This document shows, one piece after another, positions 26,736 through 34,698 of a stretch of DNA of 64,000 nucleotides; within the stretch, counting starts at the first letter, position 1, and every line of letters begins with the position of its first letter. Under the pieces are notes generated by a model. The model did no database searches and was not told the DNA's origin. It saw only the letters and a program-made list of their open reading frames with translations. The position numbers and the translations under genes are program-made. This DNA comes from Burkholderia sp. Ax-1719 (lineage in GTDB: Bacteria > Pseudomonadota > Gammaproteobacteria > Burkholderiales > Burkholderiaceae): NCBI RefSeq assembly GCF_011753055.1, contig NZ_VWWJ01000003.1, positions 1 to 64,000 on the forward strand. Reading direction: 5' to 3'.

Positions 26736-26996
26736 ATGAAAACCTCGACGCTGTTGACTACCGTGCTGCTGTCGGCCTCGTGCTTTGCCGCACCTGTCCG
26801 CACGCAGGACGCCCAGATCGACCGAGCCAGCGCCCCTGCGCCAGAGATGCGTTCGCCCATGGCGGACGTCCCGGTCGCGCCGCCTGCGCCTGACGTGCCA
26901 AGCGCCACCGGTGTGCAGCACTGGGAGTATCTGAGCCTGCCGAAGTCGCACCGTCTGGACCGTACGCTGAGCCCGGTTCTCCATCAGCAGACCTGA
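26736..26996 (+). CDS. Small exported protein of unknown function
   Basis: 86 residues. The signal peptide-like start is MKTSTLLTTVLLSASCFAAP, then a Pro/Ala-rich middle (SAPAPEMRSPMADVPVAPPA) and a C-terminus with LPKSHRLDRTLSPVLHQQT. A very strong AAAGGAGGT lies 6 nt before the ATG, the main evidence for translation. No known domain. Confidence 0.7.
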   Translation: MKTSTLLTTVLLSASCFAAPVRTQDAQIDRASAPAPEMRSPMADVPVAPPAPDVPSATGVQHWEYLSLPKSHRLDRTLSPVLHQQT

Positions 26997-27171
26997 GGCC
27001 TGCGCGGGTCCGCTTCGCATCGCTGTGCACCTACAAGGGAAGCAGCGTGGGCTTTGTGTATGCTTGATTGCGCGACGTCACATGCCCCGCCTGCCTTCGT
27101 TTCGGGGCGTTTATCTATCCGGTTCGAGCTGATTGACCATGAGCGCGCCCGCCGCGCCGAGGATTTCGCGC

Positions 27172-27402
27172 ATGTCCGCTTCATCCATCCCCGAAGAACC
27201 CATCGACCTGCAGTTCTCCGATGTTCTGCGCGAAGTGCGCTGGCCCGCCAACAAGGACGATCTCGTGGAAGCCGCCCGTAACGCCGGCGCGAGCAACGAG
27301 GTGCTGGCGATCCTCGACGGGATGCCCGAGCAGGATTATCGCGATGTCGCGTCCGTCACGAGTCTGATCGGCAGCAACTACGGTCCTGGCCTCGGTATTT
27401 AA
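27172..27402 (+). CDS. DUF2795-type small protein
   Basis: 76 residues from ATG 27172 (MSASSIPEEPIDLQFSDVLR), with GAGG 7 nt upstream; ATG 27139 adds 11 residues. The core VLREVRWPANKDDLVEAARN, GASNEVLAILDGMP and YRDVASVTSL matches the DUF2795 fold of small helical proteins of unknown function. It is convergent with the TetR gene, 19 bp away. Confidence 0.8.
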   Translation: MSASSIPEEPIDLQFSDVLREVRWPANKDDLVEAARNAGASNEVLAILDGMPEQDYRDVASVTSLIGSNYGPGLGI

Positions 27403-27421
27403 GGTTTTTCGTGCGCGCGGT

Positions 27422-28054
27422 TCAGGCGTCGCGTCCGTACACCACGCGCGCGAAGAAGCGGCCGAGCACCGCTTCCACCACCGGCGGCGTCACATGCTGC
27501 GGATCGGCGGTGGCGAGAAATTGCACGCCGTCGCACAAGCCCATCAGCCCCAGCGCCATCAGATCCGGCGCGATCGGCAACGGCGTGCCGACGCGCGCGG
27601 AAAACTCTTCGATATAGGCCGCGAGACGCTCGCGCTTTTCTTTCATGAAGGCGTTGAAACGCGTGCGGAAGCGCGCGTCGCGGGCCGCAAGCAGCTTGGC
27701 TTCCACCCACAGCAGGAACATCTTGTTGTCCTGCGGCAGACGACTGTAGAACGTCATCACCCGCGCTTCCATGACTTCGCGCGAGGCATTGGCTTCGAAG
27801 ATCGCGCGCAGATCGACTTCCATCGCTTCATGATCGCGCCGCAGCAATTCGACCAGCAGTTCAGCCTTGCTGTCGAAATTCGAATAGAACGCGCCGCGCG
27901 TATAGCCCGCCTCCTGCGCGATGTCCTCGACGCTCGCGCCGACAAACCCCTTGGTCATGAACAGACTCCGCGCGGCGTCGAGCAGGCACTCGCGCGTCTG
28001 GTCGCGGCTCTGTTCGCGGGTGAGTCGGGTGCGCGGAGTGGCTTGGCGCGTCAT
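27422..28054 (-). CDS. TetR-family regulator of the RND efflux operon
   Basis: 210 residues from ATG 28054 (MTRQATPRTRL); ATG 28093 is an alternative. The TetR HTH is at about 22-68 (LLDAARSLFMTKGFVGASVE, EAGYTRGAFYSNFDSKAEL). It is divergent from the efflux operon and a 14-bp palindrome lies in between, the classical AcrR/TtgR arrangement. It probably represses the pump and is relieved by a hydrophobic ligand. Confidence 0.92.
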   Translation of the reverse strand: MTRQATPRTRLTREQSRDQTRECLLDAARSLFMTKGFVGASVEDIAQEAGYTRGAFYSNFDSKAELLVELLRRDHEAMEVDLRAIFEANASREVMEARVMTFYSRLPQDNKMFLLWVEAKLLAARDARFRTRFNAFMKEKRERLAAYIEEFSARVGTPLPIAPDLMALGLMGLCDGVQFLATADPQHVTPPVVEAVLGRFFARVVYGRDA

Positions 28055-28170
28055 GGTGTTGGGGTGACTGTCTAGTGGGGGGGAGAACGCCATCGAGGCA
28101 TGCGCCCGGCATCCCGATGGTAGCGCGAGTCTATCACTGAATCTTTCTTCGGATTCATTTCCGCATTCAG

Positions 28171-28184
28171 ATACAGCGCTGTAT
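28171..28184. promoter_or_regulatory. TetR-type operator between regulator and efflux genes
   Basis: Perfect palindrome ATACAGCGCTGTAT in the divergent intergenic region, 54 bp upstream of the first efflux ATG and 117 bp from the regulator ATG. Confidence 0.65.
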
Positions 28185-28237
28185 TAGAATTCGTAAAATC
28201 ATCTGAGACCGGACGGTGTGCGACGGAGGAGACATCC

Positions 28238-29584
28238 ATGCGCCCCATCGCCTGTGCGCTGTGCTTGCGCGGGCGAACGGACTCAGCGGCGGCGCGACAG
28301 GCCCAGCGTGAGCGACAAGCGCGCATGGGCCGGGCGCGCGTGCGTTCCAGGCATGTCGAGGTCCATGTGAATCGTCGCGGTCGTGGCGCATCGAACAGGA
28401 TGCGCAGTCAGTGTCAGTCCCAGGCTATCGTCGTCAATCCGTCCGTGCGGTGGACTTCGCATCCCGGTGTGTCGAGGTTATCGCGCTTTGCGAGCGCGTG
28501 CGCGTTGAGCGCCCTCGTCAGCCTTGCCGCGTGCGGCAAACATGAAGCAGCCTCGCCCGGACCGCGTCCGGTCGTGTCGATGACCGTGCACGCCGATCAA
28601 AGCGCGCCCTCCACCACGTATCCCGGCGGCGTACAGGCGCGCAACAGCACGCCGCTGTCGTTTCGCGTGAATGGCAAGATCATCGAGCGCAGCGTGCGTC
28701 TTGGCGATGCGGTCAAGCCCGGCCAGGTGCTCGCGCGACTCGATCCCGCCGATTACGACAAAAACGCCGCAAGCGCCCAGGCGCAGTACGACGCCGCGCA
28801 GCACCGTCTGGTTTTCGCAAAGCAGCAGCTCGACCGCGATACCGCCCAGGCGCAAGCCAACCTGATTGCGCGCGCCCAGTTCGAACAGACGCAGGACGCT
28901 TATGCGTCGGCCGTGGCGCAGCGCGACCAGGCAAAGCAGCAACTCGCGCTGTCGCAGGATCAGCGCCGCTACACCCAGCTCGTGGCCGATCACGCGGGCG
29001 TCATCACCGCCGAAAACGCCGACACCGGCCAGAACGTCCAGGCAGGCCAGGCCGTCTATCAGCTCGCGTGGACCGGCGAAGTGGACGTAGTGAGCGACCT
29101 GCCTGAAAACGCCATTGCCGGATTGCACACGGGCGACTCGGCCCAGGTGACGCTGCCCGCCCTGCCGGGCCGTACGTATGCGGCCAAAGTGCGTGAACTG
29201 AGCGCGGCCGCCGATCCGCAAAGCCGCACATGGCGCATCAAGCTCACACTGGAACATCCGGATGCGGACGTGCGGCTGGGCATGACCGCCAACATCGCCC
29301 TGTCGCCAAACCCGGCCGGCAATGGGCAGCCGCGCTCCTTCACGATTCCCGCCACGGCGCTCTTTCACGATGGCAACGCGCCCGCCCTGTGGATCGTGCA
29401 AGGCGCCGACAATGTGCTGCAACTGCGGCGTGTGAGCGTGTCGCGCTATGACGCGCGCACCATCACCGTGACCGACGGCCTCAAGGACGGTGACCGCATC
29501 GTCCTGCAAGGCGTCCATACCGTCAGCGTCGGCGAGAAAGTGCACCCGATTGCGCCGCTGCATCCGGAGGACTTCGCGTCATGA
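28238..29584 (+). CDS. RND efflux periplasmic adaptor (membrane fusion protein)
   Basis: Links the inner-membrane RND pump to the outer-membrane channel. The frame encodes 448 residues from ATG 28238. The recognisable protein starts with a lipoprotein signal ending in LVSLAACGKHEAA (Cys99), then barrel-sandwich and hairpin domains (VNGKIIERSVRLGDAVKPGQ, GVITAENADTGQNV). ATG 28238 has an excellent GGAGGAG, yet it puts about 75 atypical Arg-rich residues before the signal peptide. GTG 28469 or ATG 28400 would give a normal lipoprotein but lack ribosome binding sites. The stop overlaps the next gene's start by 4 bp. Confidence 0.9.
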   Translation: MRPIACALCLRGRTDSAAARQAQRERQARMGRARVRSRHVEVHVNRRGRGASNRMRSQCQSQAIVVNPSVRWTSHPGVSRLSRFASACALSALVSLAACGKHEAASPGPRPVVSMTVHADQSAPSTTYPGGVQARNSTPLSFRVNGKIIERSVRLGDAVKPGQVLARLDPADYDKNAASAQAQYDAAQHRLVFAKQQLDRDTAQAQANLIARAQFEQTQDAYASAVAQRDQAKQQLALSQDQRRYTQLVADHAGVITAENADTGQNVQAGQAVYQLAWTGEVDVVSDLPENAIAGLHTGDSAQVTLPALPGRTYAAKVRELSAAADPQSRTWRIKLTLEHPDADVRLGMTANIALSPNPAGNGQPRSFTIPATALFHDGNAPALWIVQGADNVLQLRRVSVSRYDARTITVTDGLKDGDRIVLQGVHTVSVGEKVHPIAPLHPEDFAS

Positions 29585-32500
29585 GCGAACGCGAAGCGCC
29601 GCAAAACATGGAGCCGACGCCCGATCAGGGCCCCGGCCACGATCACGACGAAGGCCGTTTCAATCTTTCCGCCTGGGCGCTGCGCCATCGCTCGCTGGTC
29701 ACCTTCCTGATCGCGCTGGCGACGATCTTCGGCGCGTTGTCGTACACCCGCCTTTCGCAGTCCGAAGATCCGCCCTTCACGTTTCGCGTGATGGTGATCC
29801 AGACCTTCTGGCCTGGCGCGAGCGCGCGCCAGGTCGAGGACGAAGTCACCAGCCGCATCGGCCGCAAGCTGCAGGAAACGCCGTATATCGACTTTCTGCG
29901 CAGCTACTCGCGGCCCGGCGAGTCGCTGGTGTTCTTCACGATGAAGGATTCCGCGCCAGTCAGCGAAGTTCGCGAAACCTGGTATCAGGTGCGCAAGAAA
30001 GTCGGCGATATTGGGCCGATGCTCCCGCAAGGCGTGCAAGGCCCGTTCTTCAACGACGAGTTCGGCGACGTCTATACCAACATCTACACGCTCGAAGGCG
30101 ACGGCTTTTCGCCCGCGCAACTGCACGACTACGCCGATAACCTGCGCGAAGAACTGCTGCGCGTGAAGGACGTTGGCAAGGTCGATTACTTTGGCGATCC
30201 GAATCAGCGCGTCTATATCGAGATCGCCAATGCGCAACTCACGCGTCTGGGCATCTCGCCGACGCAGATCGGTCAGGCGATCGGTGCGCAGAACAGCGTC
30301 GCGGCGTCTGGCACGCTCACCACGCCCGACGATCGCGTATTCGTGCGCCCGAGCGGCCAGTTCACGGATCTGAAGGCGCTCGCGGATACGCTCATCAGCG
30401 TGAACGGCCGCAGCTTCCGGCTGGGCGACATCGCCACGATCCGGCGCGGTTACGACGAGCCGCTTGCCACGCAGATGCGCTTCCAGGGCAAGGCGGTGTT
30501 GGGCATCGGCATCACCATGCAGCCGGGCGGCGACGTGATTCGTCTGGGCAAGGCGCTCGATGCGCGCGTCGATCAGTTGCGCCGCGAACTGCCCGCGGGC
30601 CTCAAGCTCGTGGAAGTGTCGAGCATGCCGGACGCGGTCTCGCATTCGGTCGACGATTTCGTCGAAGCGGTGGCCGAGGCGGTTGGCATCGTGCTGATCG
30701 TGAGCCTCGTCTCGCTGGGCGTGCGCACGGGCATGGTGGTCGTCATCACGATTCCGATCGTGCTGGCCGTCACCTCGCTTGTGATGTACCTGTTCGACAT
30801 TGGCCTGCATAAAGTCTCGCTTGGCACGCTGGTGCTCGCGCTCGGCCTGCTGGTGGACGACGCCATCATCTCGGTCGAAATGATGGCCGTGAAGCTCGCG
30901 CAGGGCTGGAATCGCACGCGCGCAGCGGCGTATGCGTACACCAGCACCGCGTTCCCGATGCTCACCGGCACGCTCGTCACGGTCTCCGGTTTCCTGCCGA
31001 TCGTGCTGGCGAAATCGAGCACGGGCGAATACACGCGCTCGATTTTCCAGGTCTCGGCGATTGCGTTGATCGCTTCATGGTTCGCGGCGGTCGTGCTGAT
31101 TCCCCTGCTCGGCTATCGCCTGCTGCCCGAACGCAAGCCCGACCCGAACGCCGCGCACACGAATGGCGCGCATCACGAAGAAGACATCTACGACACGCGC
31201 TTCTACCATCGCCTGCGGGGCTGGGTGGGCTGGTGCATCGAGCGGCACATCGTCGTGCTGGCGCTCACCATTGTGCTGTTCGTGGTGGCGCTGGCGGGAT
31301 TCACGCTGATTCCCCAGCAGTTCTTCCCAAGCTCCGACCGCCCTGAACTGCTGGTGGACGTGCGCCTGCCCGAAGGCGCATCGTTCGACGCTACGCTGCG
31401 GCAGACGACGCGGCTTGAAGAAGCGCTCAAGGGCCGCCCGGAGATCGATCATTCGATCGATTTCGTCGGCACCGGCGCGCCGCGCTTCTATCTGCCGCTC
31501 GACCAGCAGTTGCAGCAGCCGAACTTCGCGCAGTTCGTCATCACGGCGAAATCGGTCGAGGATCGCGAAAAACTTGCGGACTGGCTCGAAACGAAGCTGC
31601 GTAACGACTTCCCGGCGATCCGCACGCGTCTCTCGCGGCTCGAAAACGGGCCGCCGGTGGGCTACCCCGTGCAATTCCGCGTGAGCGGCGACGACATCGC
31701 CACCGTGCGCGCCATTGCCGATCGCGTGGCAAAGCAGATGCGCGCCGATTCGCGCACCGAGAACGTCAGCTTCGACTGGGACGAACCCGCCGAGCGTTCC
31801 CTGCACTTCGCCATTGACCAGCAGAAAGCGCGCGCGCTCAACATTTCGTCGCAGGACGTGGCGAACTTCCTGCAGATGACCTACTCCGGCTACACGGTCA
31901 CGCAGTACCGCGAGCGCGACAAGCTCATTAGCGTCGATCTGCGCGCGCCCGCCAACGAACGCGTCGATCCCGCTCATATGCTCGCGCTCGCCATGCCGAC
32001 GTCCAACGGGCCGGTGCCGCTGGGCGCCATCGGCCACCTCGAAAACACGCTTGAATACGGCGTGATCTGGTCGCGCGACCGGCAGCCGACCATCACCGTG
32101 CAGGCCGACGTGCGGCGCGGCGCGCAAGGCATCGACGTGACGCATGCGCTGCAGAAGTCGCTCGCCTCGATGCAAGGCACGCTGCCGACCGGTTATCGCA
32201 TCGCGGTGGGCGGTTCGGTCGAGGAAAGCGCCAAGGGTCAGGCGTCGATCTTCGTGCAATTGCCGGTGCTGATGATCGCCGTCCTGACGCTGCTGATGAT
32301 CCAGTTGCAGAGCCTCTCGCGCGTGATGATGGTCGTGCTGACCGCGCCGCTCGGCCTGATCGGCGTGGCCGTTGCGCTGCTGCTGTTTCACGAGCCGTTC
32401 GGCTTCGTGGCGATGCTCGGCGTGATTGCGATGTTCGGCATCATCATGCGCAATTCGGTGATTCTGGTCGATCAGATCGAGAGCGATATCCGCGACGGAC

Positions 32501-32760
32501 ACAAGCGCTTCGACGCCATCGTGGGCGCGACCGTACGGCGCTTCCGGCCGATCATGCTGACCGCTGCCGCCGCCGTGCTCGCGCTGATCCCGCTGGTGCG
32601 CTCGAACTTCTTCGGGCCAATGGCCACGGCGCTGATGGGCGGCATCACCAGCGCGACCGTGCTCACGCTGTTCTTCCTGCCCGCGCTCTATGCGGCGGCG
32701 TTCCGCGTGCGCAGCAGCGAAAGCGACGCCGCGCGTCCGAATGCGGAGAACGCATCATGA
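29581..32760 (+). CDS. RND multidrug efflux transporter (AcrB/MexF-like)
   Basis: Inner-membrane proton-driven pump, 1059 residues. An N-terminal cytoplasmic extension precedes TM1 (HRSLVTFLIALATIFGAL). Two large periplasmic loops and 12 membrane helices follow, with proton-relay acids in TM4 (GLLVDDAIISVEMMAVK). The C-terminal half has FGIIMRNSVILVDQIE. The sequence resembles the short-loop RND clade (CzcA/MexF relatives) rather than heavy-metal pumps. Translational coupling by 4-bp overlaps with both neighbours. Confidence 0.95.
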   Translation: MSEREAPQNMEPTPDQGPGHDHDEGRFNLSAWALRHRSLVTFLIALATIFGALSYTRLSQSEDPPFTFRVMVIQTFWPGASARQVEDEVTSRIGRKLQETPYIDFLRSYSRPGESLVFFTMKDSAPVSEVRETWYQVRKKVGDIGPMLPQGVQGPFFNDEFGDVYTNIYTLEGDGFSPAQLHDYADNLREELLRVKDVGKVDYFGDPNQRVYIEIANAQLTRLGISPTQIGQAIGAQNSVAASGTLTTPDDRVFVRPSGQFTDLKALADTLISVNGRSFRLGDIATIRRGYDEPLATQMRFQGKAVLGIGITMQPGGDVIRLGKALDARVDQLRRELPAGLKLVEVSSMPDAVSHSVDDFVEAVAEAVGIVLIVSLVSLGVRTGMVVVITIPIVLAVTSLVMYLFDIGLHKVSLGTLVLALGLLVDDAIISVEMMAVKLAQGWNRTRAAAYAYTSTAFPMLTGTLVTVSGFLPIVLAKSSTGEYTRSIFQVSAIALIASWFAAVVLIPLLGYRLLPERKPDPNAAHTNGAHHEEDIYDTRFYHRLRGWVGWCIERHIVVLALTIVLFVVALAGFTLIPQQFFPSSDRPELLVDVRLPEGASFDATLRQTTRLEEALKGRPEIDHSIDFVGTGAPRFYLPLDQQLQQPNFAQFVITAKSVEDREKLADWLETKLRNDFPAIRTRLSRLENGPPVGYPVQFRVSGDDIATVRAIADRVAKQMRADSRTENVSFDWDEPAERSLHFAIDQQKARALNISSQDVANFLQMTYSGYTVTQYRERDKLISVDLRAPANERVDPAHMLALAMPTSNGPVPLGAIGHLENTLEYGVIWSRDRQPTITVQADVRRGAQGIDVTHALQKSLASMQGTLPTGYRIAVGGSVEESAKGQASIFVQLPVLMIAVLTLLMIQLQSLSRVMMVVLTAPLGLIGVAVALLLFHEPFGFVAMLGVIAMFGIIMRNSVILVDQIESDIRDGHKRFDAIVGATVRRFRPIMLTAAAAVLALIPLVRSNFFGPMATALMGGITSATVLTLFFLPALYAAAFRVRSSESDAARPNAENAS

Positions 32761-34277
32761 AATGGTCCGCGCCGATGAAAACGTCTGCCTCGCCGCGCCT
32801 GCCGGTGCGCGCGAGCGCGGCCGCGCTTGCGGCCTTGTTCGCGAGCGCCTGCTCGTTTGGTCCGAGCGGTACGCCGCCTGAAATTCCCAGCCCTGCGCAC
32901 TATGGCGTCGATGCGCAAGCTACCCAGACGGTGGCAGCGCAAGGCGTTGCGCAGCAGTTCGTGGTGGGCGCGCAGCCGGTGCCGCAGTGGTGGACGCAGT
33001 TCGATTCGCCAGCGCTCGATGCGTTGGTCGAAGAAGGCCTGGCGAACAGCCCGAACCTCGCTTCCGCCGATCACAGCCTGCAAGCGGCGCGCGAGCAATT
33101 GCGCGGCCAGATCGGCAGCACGCTATTGCCGACCGTCGATGCGATCGGCACCGCACAGCGCCAGCGCGCGCCAGGCATCCCGCAACTGGGCGTCGACAAG
33201 CTCGAATACAACCTGTTTGCGGGCCTCGTCGAGGTGCGCTACTCGTTCGATATTTTTGGCGCGACGCGGCTGAACAACGCCGCCCTCGCCTCGCGTGTGA
33301 ATTTGCAGGCGTTTCAGTTCGAGGCGGCGCGCCGTGCCTTGACTGCGAATATCGTCGCGAGTGCACTGGGCATTGCCACGCTGCACGCGCAGATCGACAC
33401 GACGCAGCAACTGATAGCCATCGCCAACGCACAGGCCGACGATCTGCAAAAGCGCTATGCGCTGGGCGCGATTTCGCATACGGATGTGCTCAACGCGCAG
33501 CAGAGCGCGGCGGCGCTCGCCACCAATCTGCCGGGGCTGCAGCAACAGGCGGCCGCGATGCGGCATGCGCTGGCCGTGCTGCTCGGACGCACGCCCGATC
33601 AGGCGCCGGCCGATCTCGATCTCGCAAGTTTTCATCTGCCGCAGCAAGTGCCGGTGGTGGTGCCGTCGGACCTCTTGAAGACGCGTCCCGATATCGAGGC
33701 CGCGGGCGCGGCGCTGATCGCCGCTTCCGCCGATGTGGGCGCGGCGACGGCGCAGATGTTCCCGAGCATCACGCTTTCGGCGGGGATCGGCCAGGGCGGT
33801 TTTAGCTGGCCAATGGCGACGTCGGGTGTGGGCGCGCTGTGGGCGATCGGCGCTTCGCTCACGCAGCCGATCTTTCATGGCGGCGCGTTGCTCGCGCAGC
33901 GGCGCGCGGCCTTGCAGTCGTATGACGCCGCCAACGCGTCGTACAAACAGACCGTCCTCGCGGCCTTCCAGGACGTGGCCGACCGGCTCGCGGCGCTGGA
34001 GCACGATGCGCAGGCGCTCGATTCCGCCGGCACGTCGGCGCAAACGGCGCAAGGCGTCTACGACGATACCCACGCGCGCTACAAGCTGGGCGCAGTGCCC
34101 TACTACGCCGTGCGCCAGAGCGAGCAGCAATGGCGCAACGCCAGCCTCGACGCGATCCGCTATCGCGGCGCGCGTCTTTCGGACACCGCAGCGCTTTTCC
34201 AGGCGATGGGCAATCCGCCGGTTGACGGCAGCACGAAGGCGGCCCACGCAACGACATCGACGACATCGACGCCTTGA
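32757..34277 (+). CDS. Outer-membrane efflux lipoprotein, NodT/OprM family
   Basis: 506 residues; a trimeric TolC-like channel for the RND pump. Lipoprotein signal with lipobox ALFASAC (Cys about 36), then two OEP repeats including WWTQFDSPALDALVEEGLA near the N-terminus and LLKTRPDIEAAGAALIAASA in the second half. ATG overlaps the RND stop by 4 bp. The C-terminus is Thr/Ser-rich. Confidence 0.94.
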   Translation: MKWSAPMKTSASPRLPVRASAAALAALFASACSFGPSGTPPEIPSPAHYGVDAQATQTVAAQGVAQQFVVGAQPVPQWWTQFDSPALDALVEEGLANSPNLASADHSLQAAREQLRGQIGSTLLPTVDAIGTAQRQRAPGIPQLGVDKLEYNLFAGLVEVRYSFDIFGATRLNNAALASRVNLQAFQFEAARRALTANIVASALGIATLHAQIDTTQQLIAIANAQADDLQKRYALGAISHTDVLNAQQSAAALATNLPGLQQQAAAMRHALAVLLGRTPDQAPADLDLASFHLPQQVPVVVPSDLLKTRPDIEAAGAALIAASADVGAATAQMFPSITLSAGIGQGGFSWPMATSGVGALWAIGASLTQPIFHGGALLAQRRAALQSYDAANASYKQTVLAAFQDVADRLAALEHDAQALDSAGTSAQTAQGVYDDTHARYKLGAVPYYAVRQSEQQWRNASLDAIRYRGARLSDTAALFQAMGNPPVDGSTKAAHATTSTTSTP

Positions 34278-34462
34278 ACACGCGTCGCCGTGCGCATGCA
34301 AGGTGCGCACGGCTTTTCACCGGACGATCGACGGGGCGCGCGACAGTCTGCGCAAATCCATCGGAGTGCGATACGACGATGCTTTCTGATGCGCGCTGCC
34401 TCGCCACTGCTTCACGCTAACAAGCGCTTGCGGATCAGGCAGTTAGCTTCGCTCTCCCAAGG

Positions 34463-34556
34463 TTACCCACAGGGCTGCCAACAAAAACTGTGGACAACAG
34501 AAGATTGAATGCGCATCGGACTTATCAACAGATTCTGTTGAAGGTCCTGTGGAAAA
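34463..34556. other. Cluster of four DnaA-box-like 9-mers
   Basis: TTACCCACA (34463-34471, plus), TTGTCCACA (34489-34497, minus), TTATCAACA (34522-34530, plus) and TTTTCCACA (34548-34556, minus). Each differs from TTATCCACA by one base, and the last fits TTWTNCACA. No dnaA, dnaN or parAB is nearby, so this is not the usual chromosomal origin context. Confidence 0.4.
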
Positions 34557-34601
34557 GCCCTGGGCAACCCACCCAAGTGCTTGTCGCAAAAGGAAATCGT
34601 C

Positions 34602-34645
34602 GACGCAAAACAAAACACGGCACATCGTTGCCGATGTGCCGTGTT
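34602..34645 (-). terminator. Rho-independent terminator of mrcA
   Basis: Perfect 14-bp arms AACACGGCACATCG (34614-34627) and its complement (34632-34645). On the minus strand the stem is followed by TTTTGTTTTG. It lies 54 bp past the mrcA stop. Confidence 0.8.
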
Positions 34646-34666
34646 CAAGATGGCGTTTACCGCATT

Positions 34667-34693
34667 AGTACGGGCTGCCTGGCAACCCGTACT
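34667..34693. other. Hairpin just after the mrcA stop
   Basis: AGTACGGG and CCCGTACT arms (34667-34693) with an inner TGCC/GGCA pairing. It adjoins the stop codon at 34699 and precedes the true terminator. Confidence 0.5.
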
Positions 34694-34698
34694 GTCGA

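Larger units (their letters stand above)
34278..34698. other. Intergenic region with DnaA-box-like sites and mrcA terminator (421 bp)
   Basis: No gene. The left 180 bp show nothing recognisable. 34463-34556 holds the DnaA-box-like cluster. GGTTACCCACAGGGCT (34461-34476) and AGCCCTGGGCAACCC (34556-34570) form an imperfect inverted repeat enclosing it. The right part holds two hairpins belonging to the convergent mrcA gene. Confidence 0.6.
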
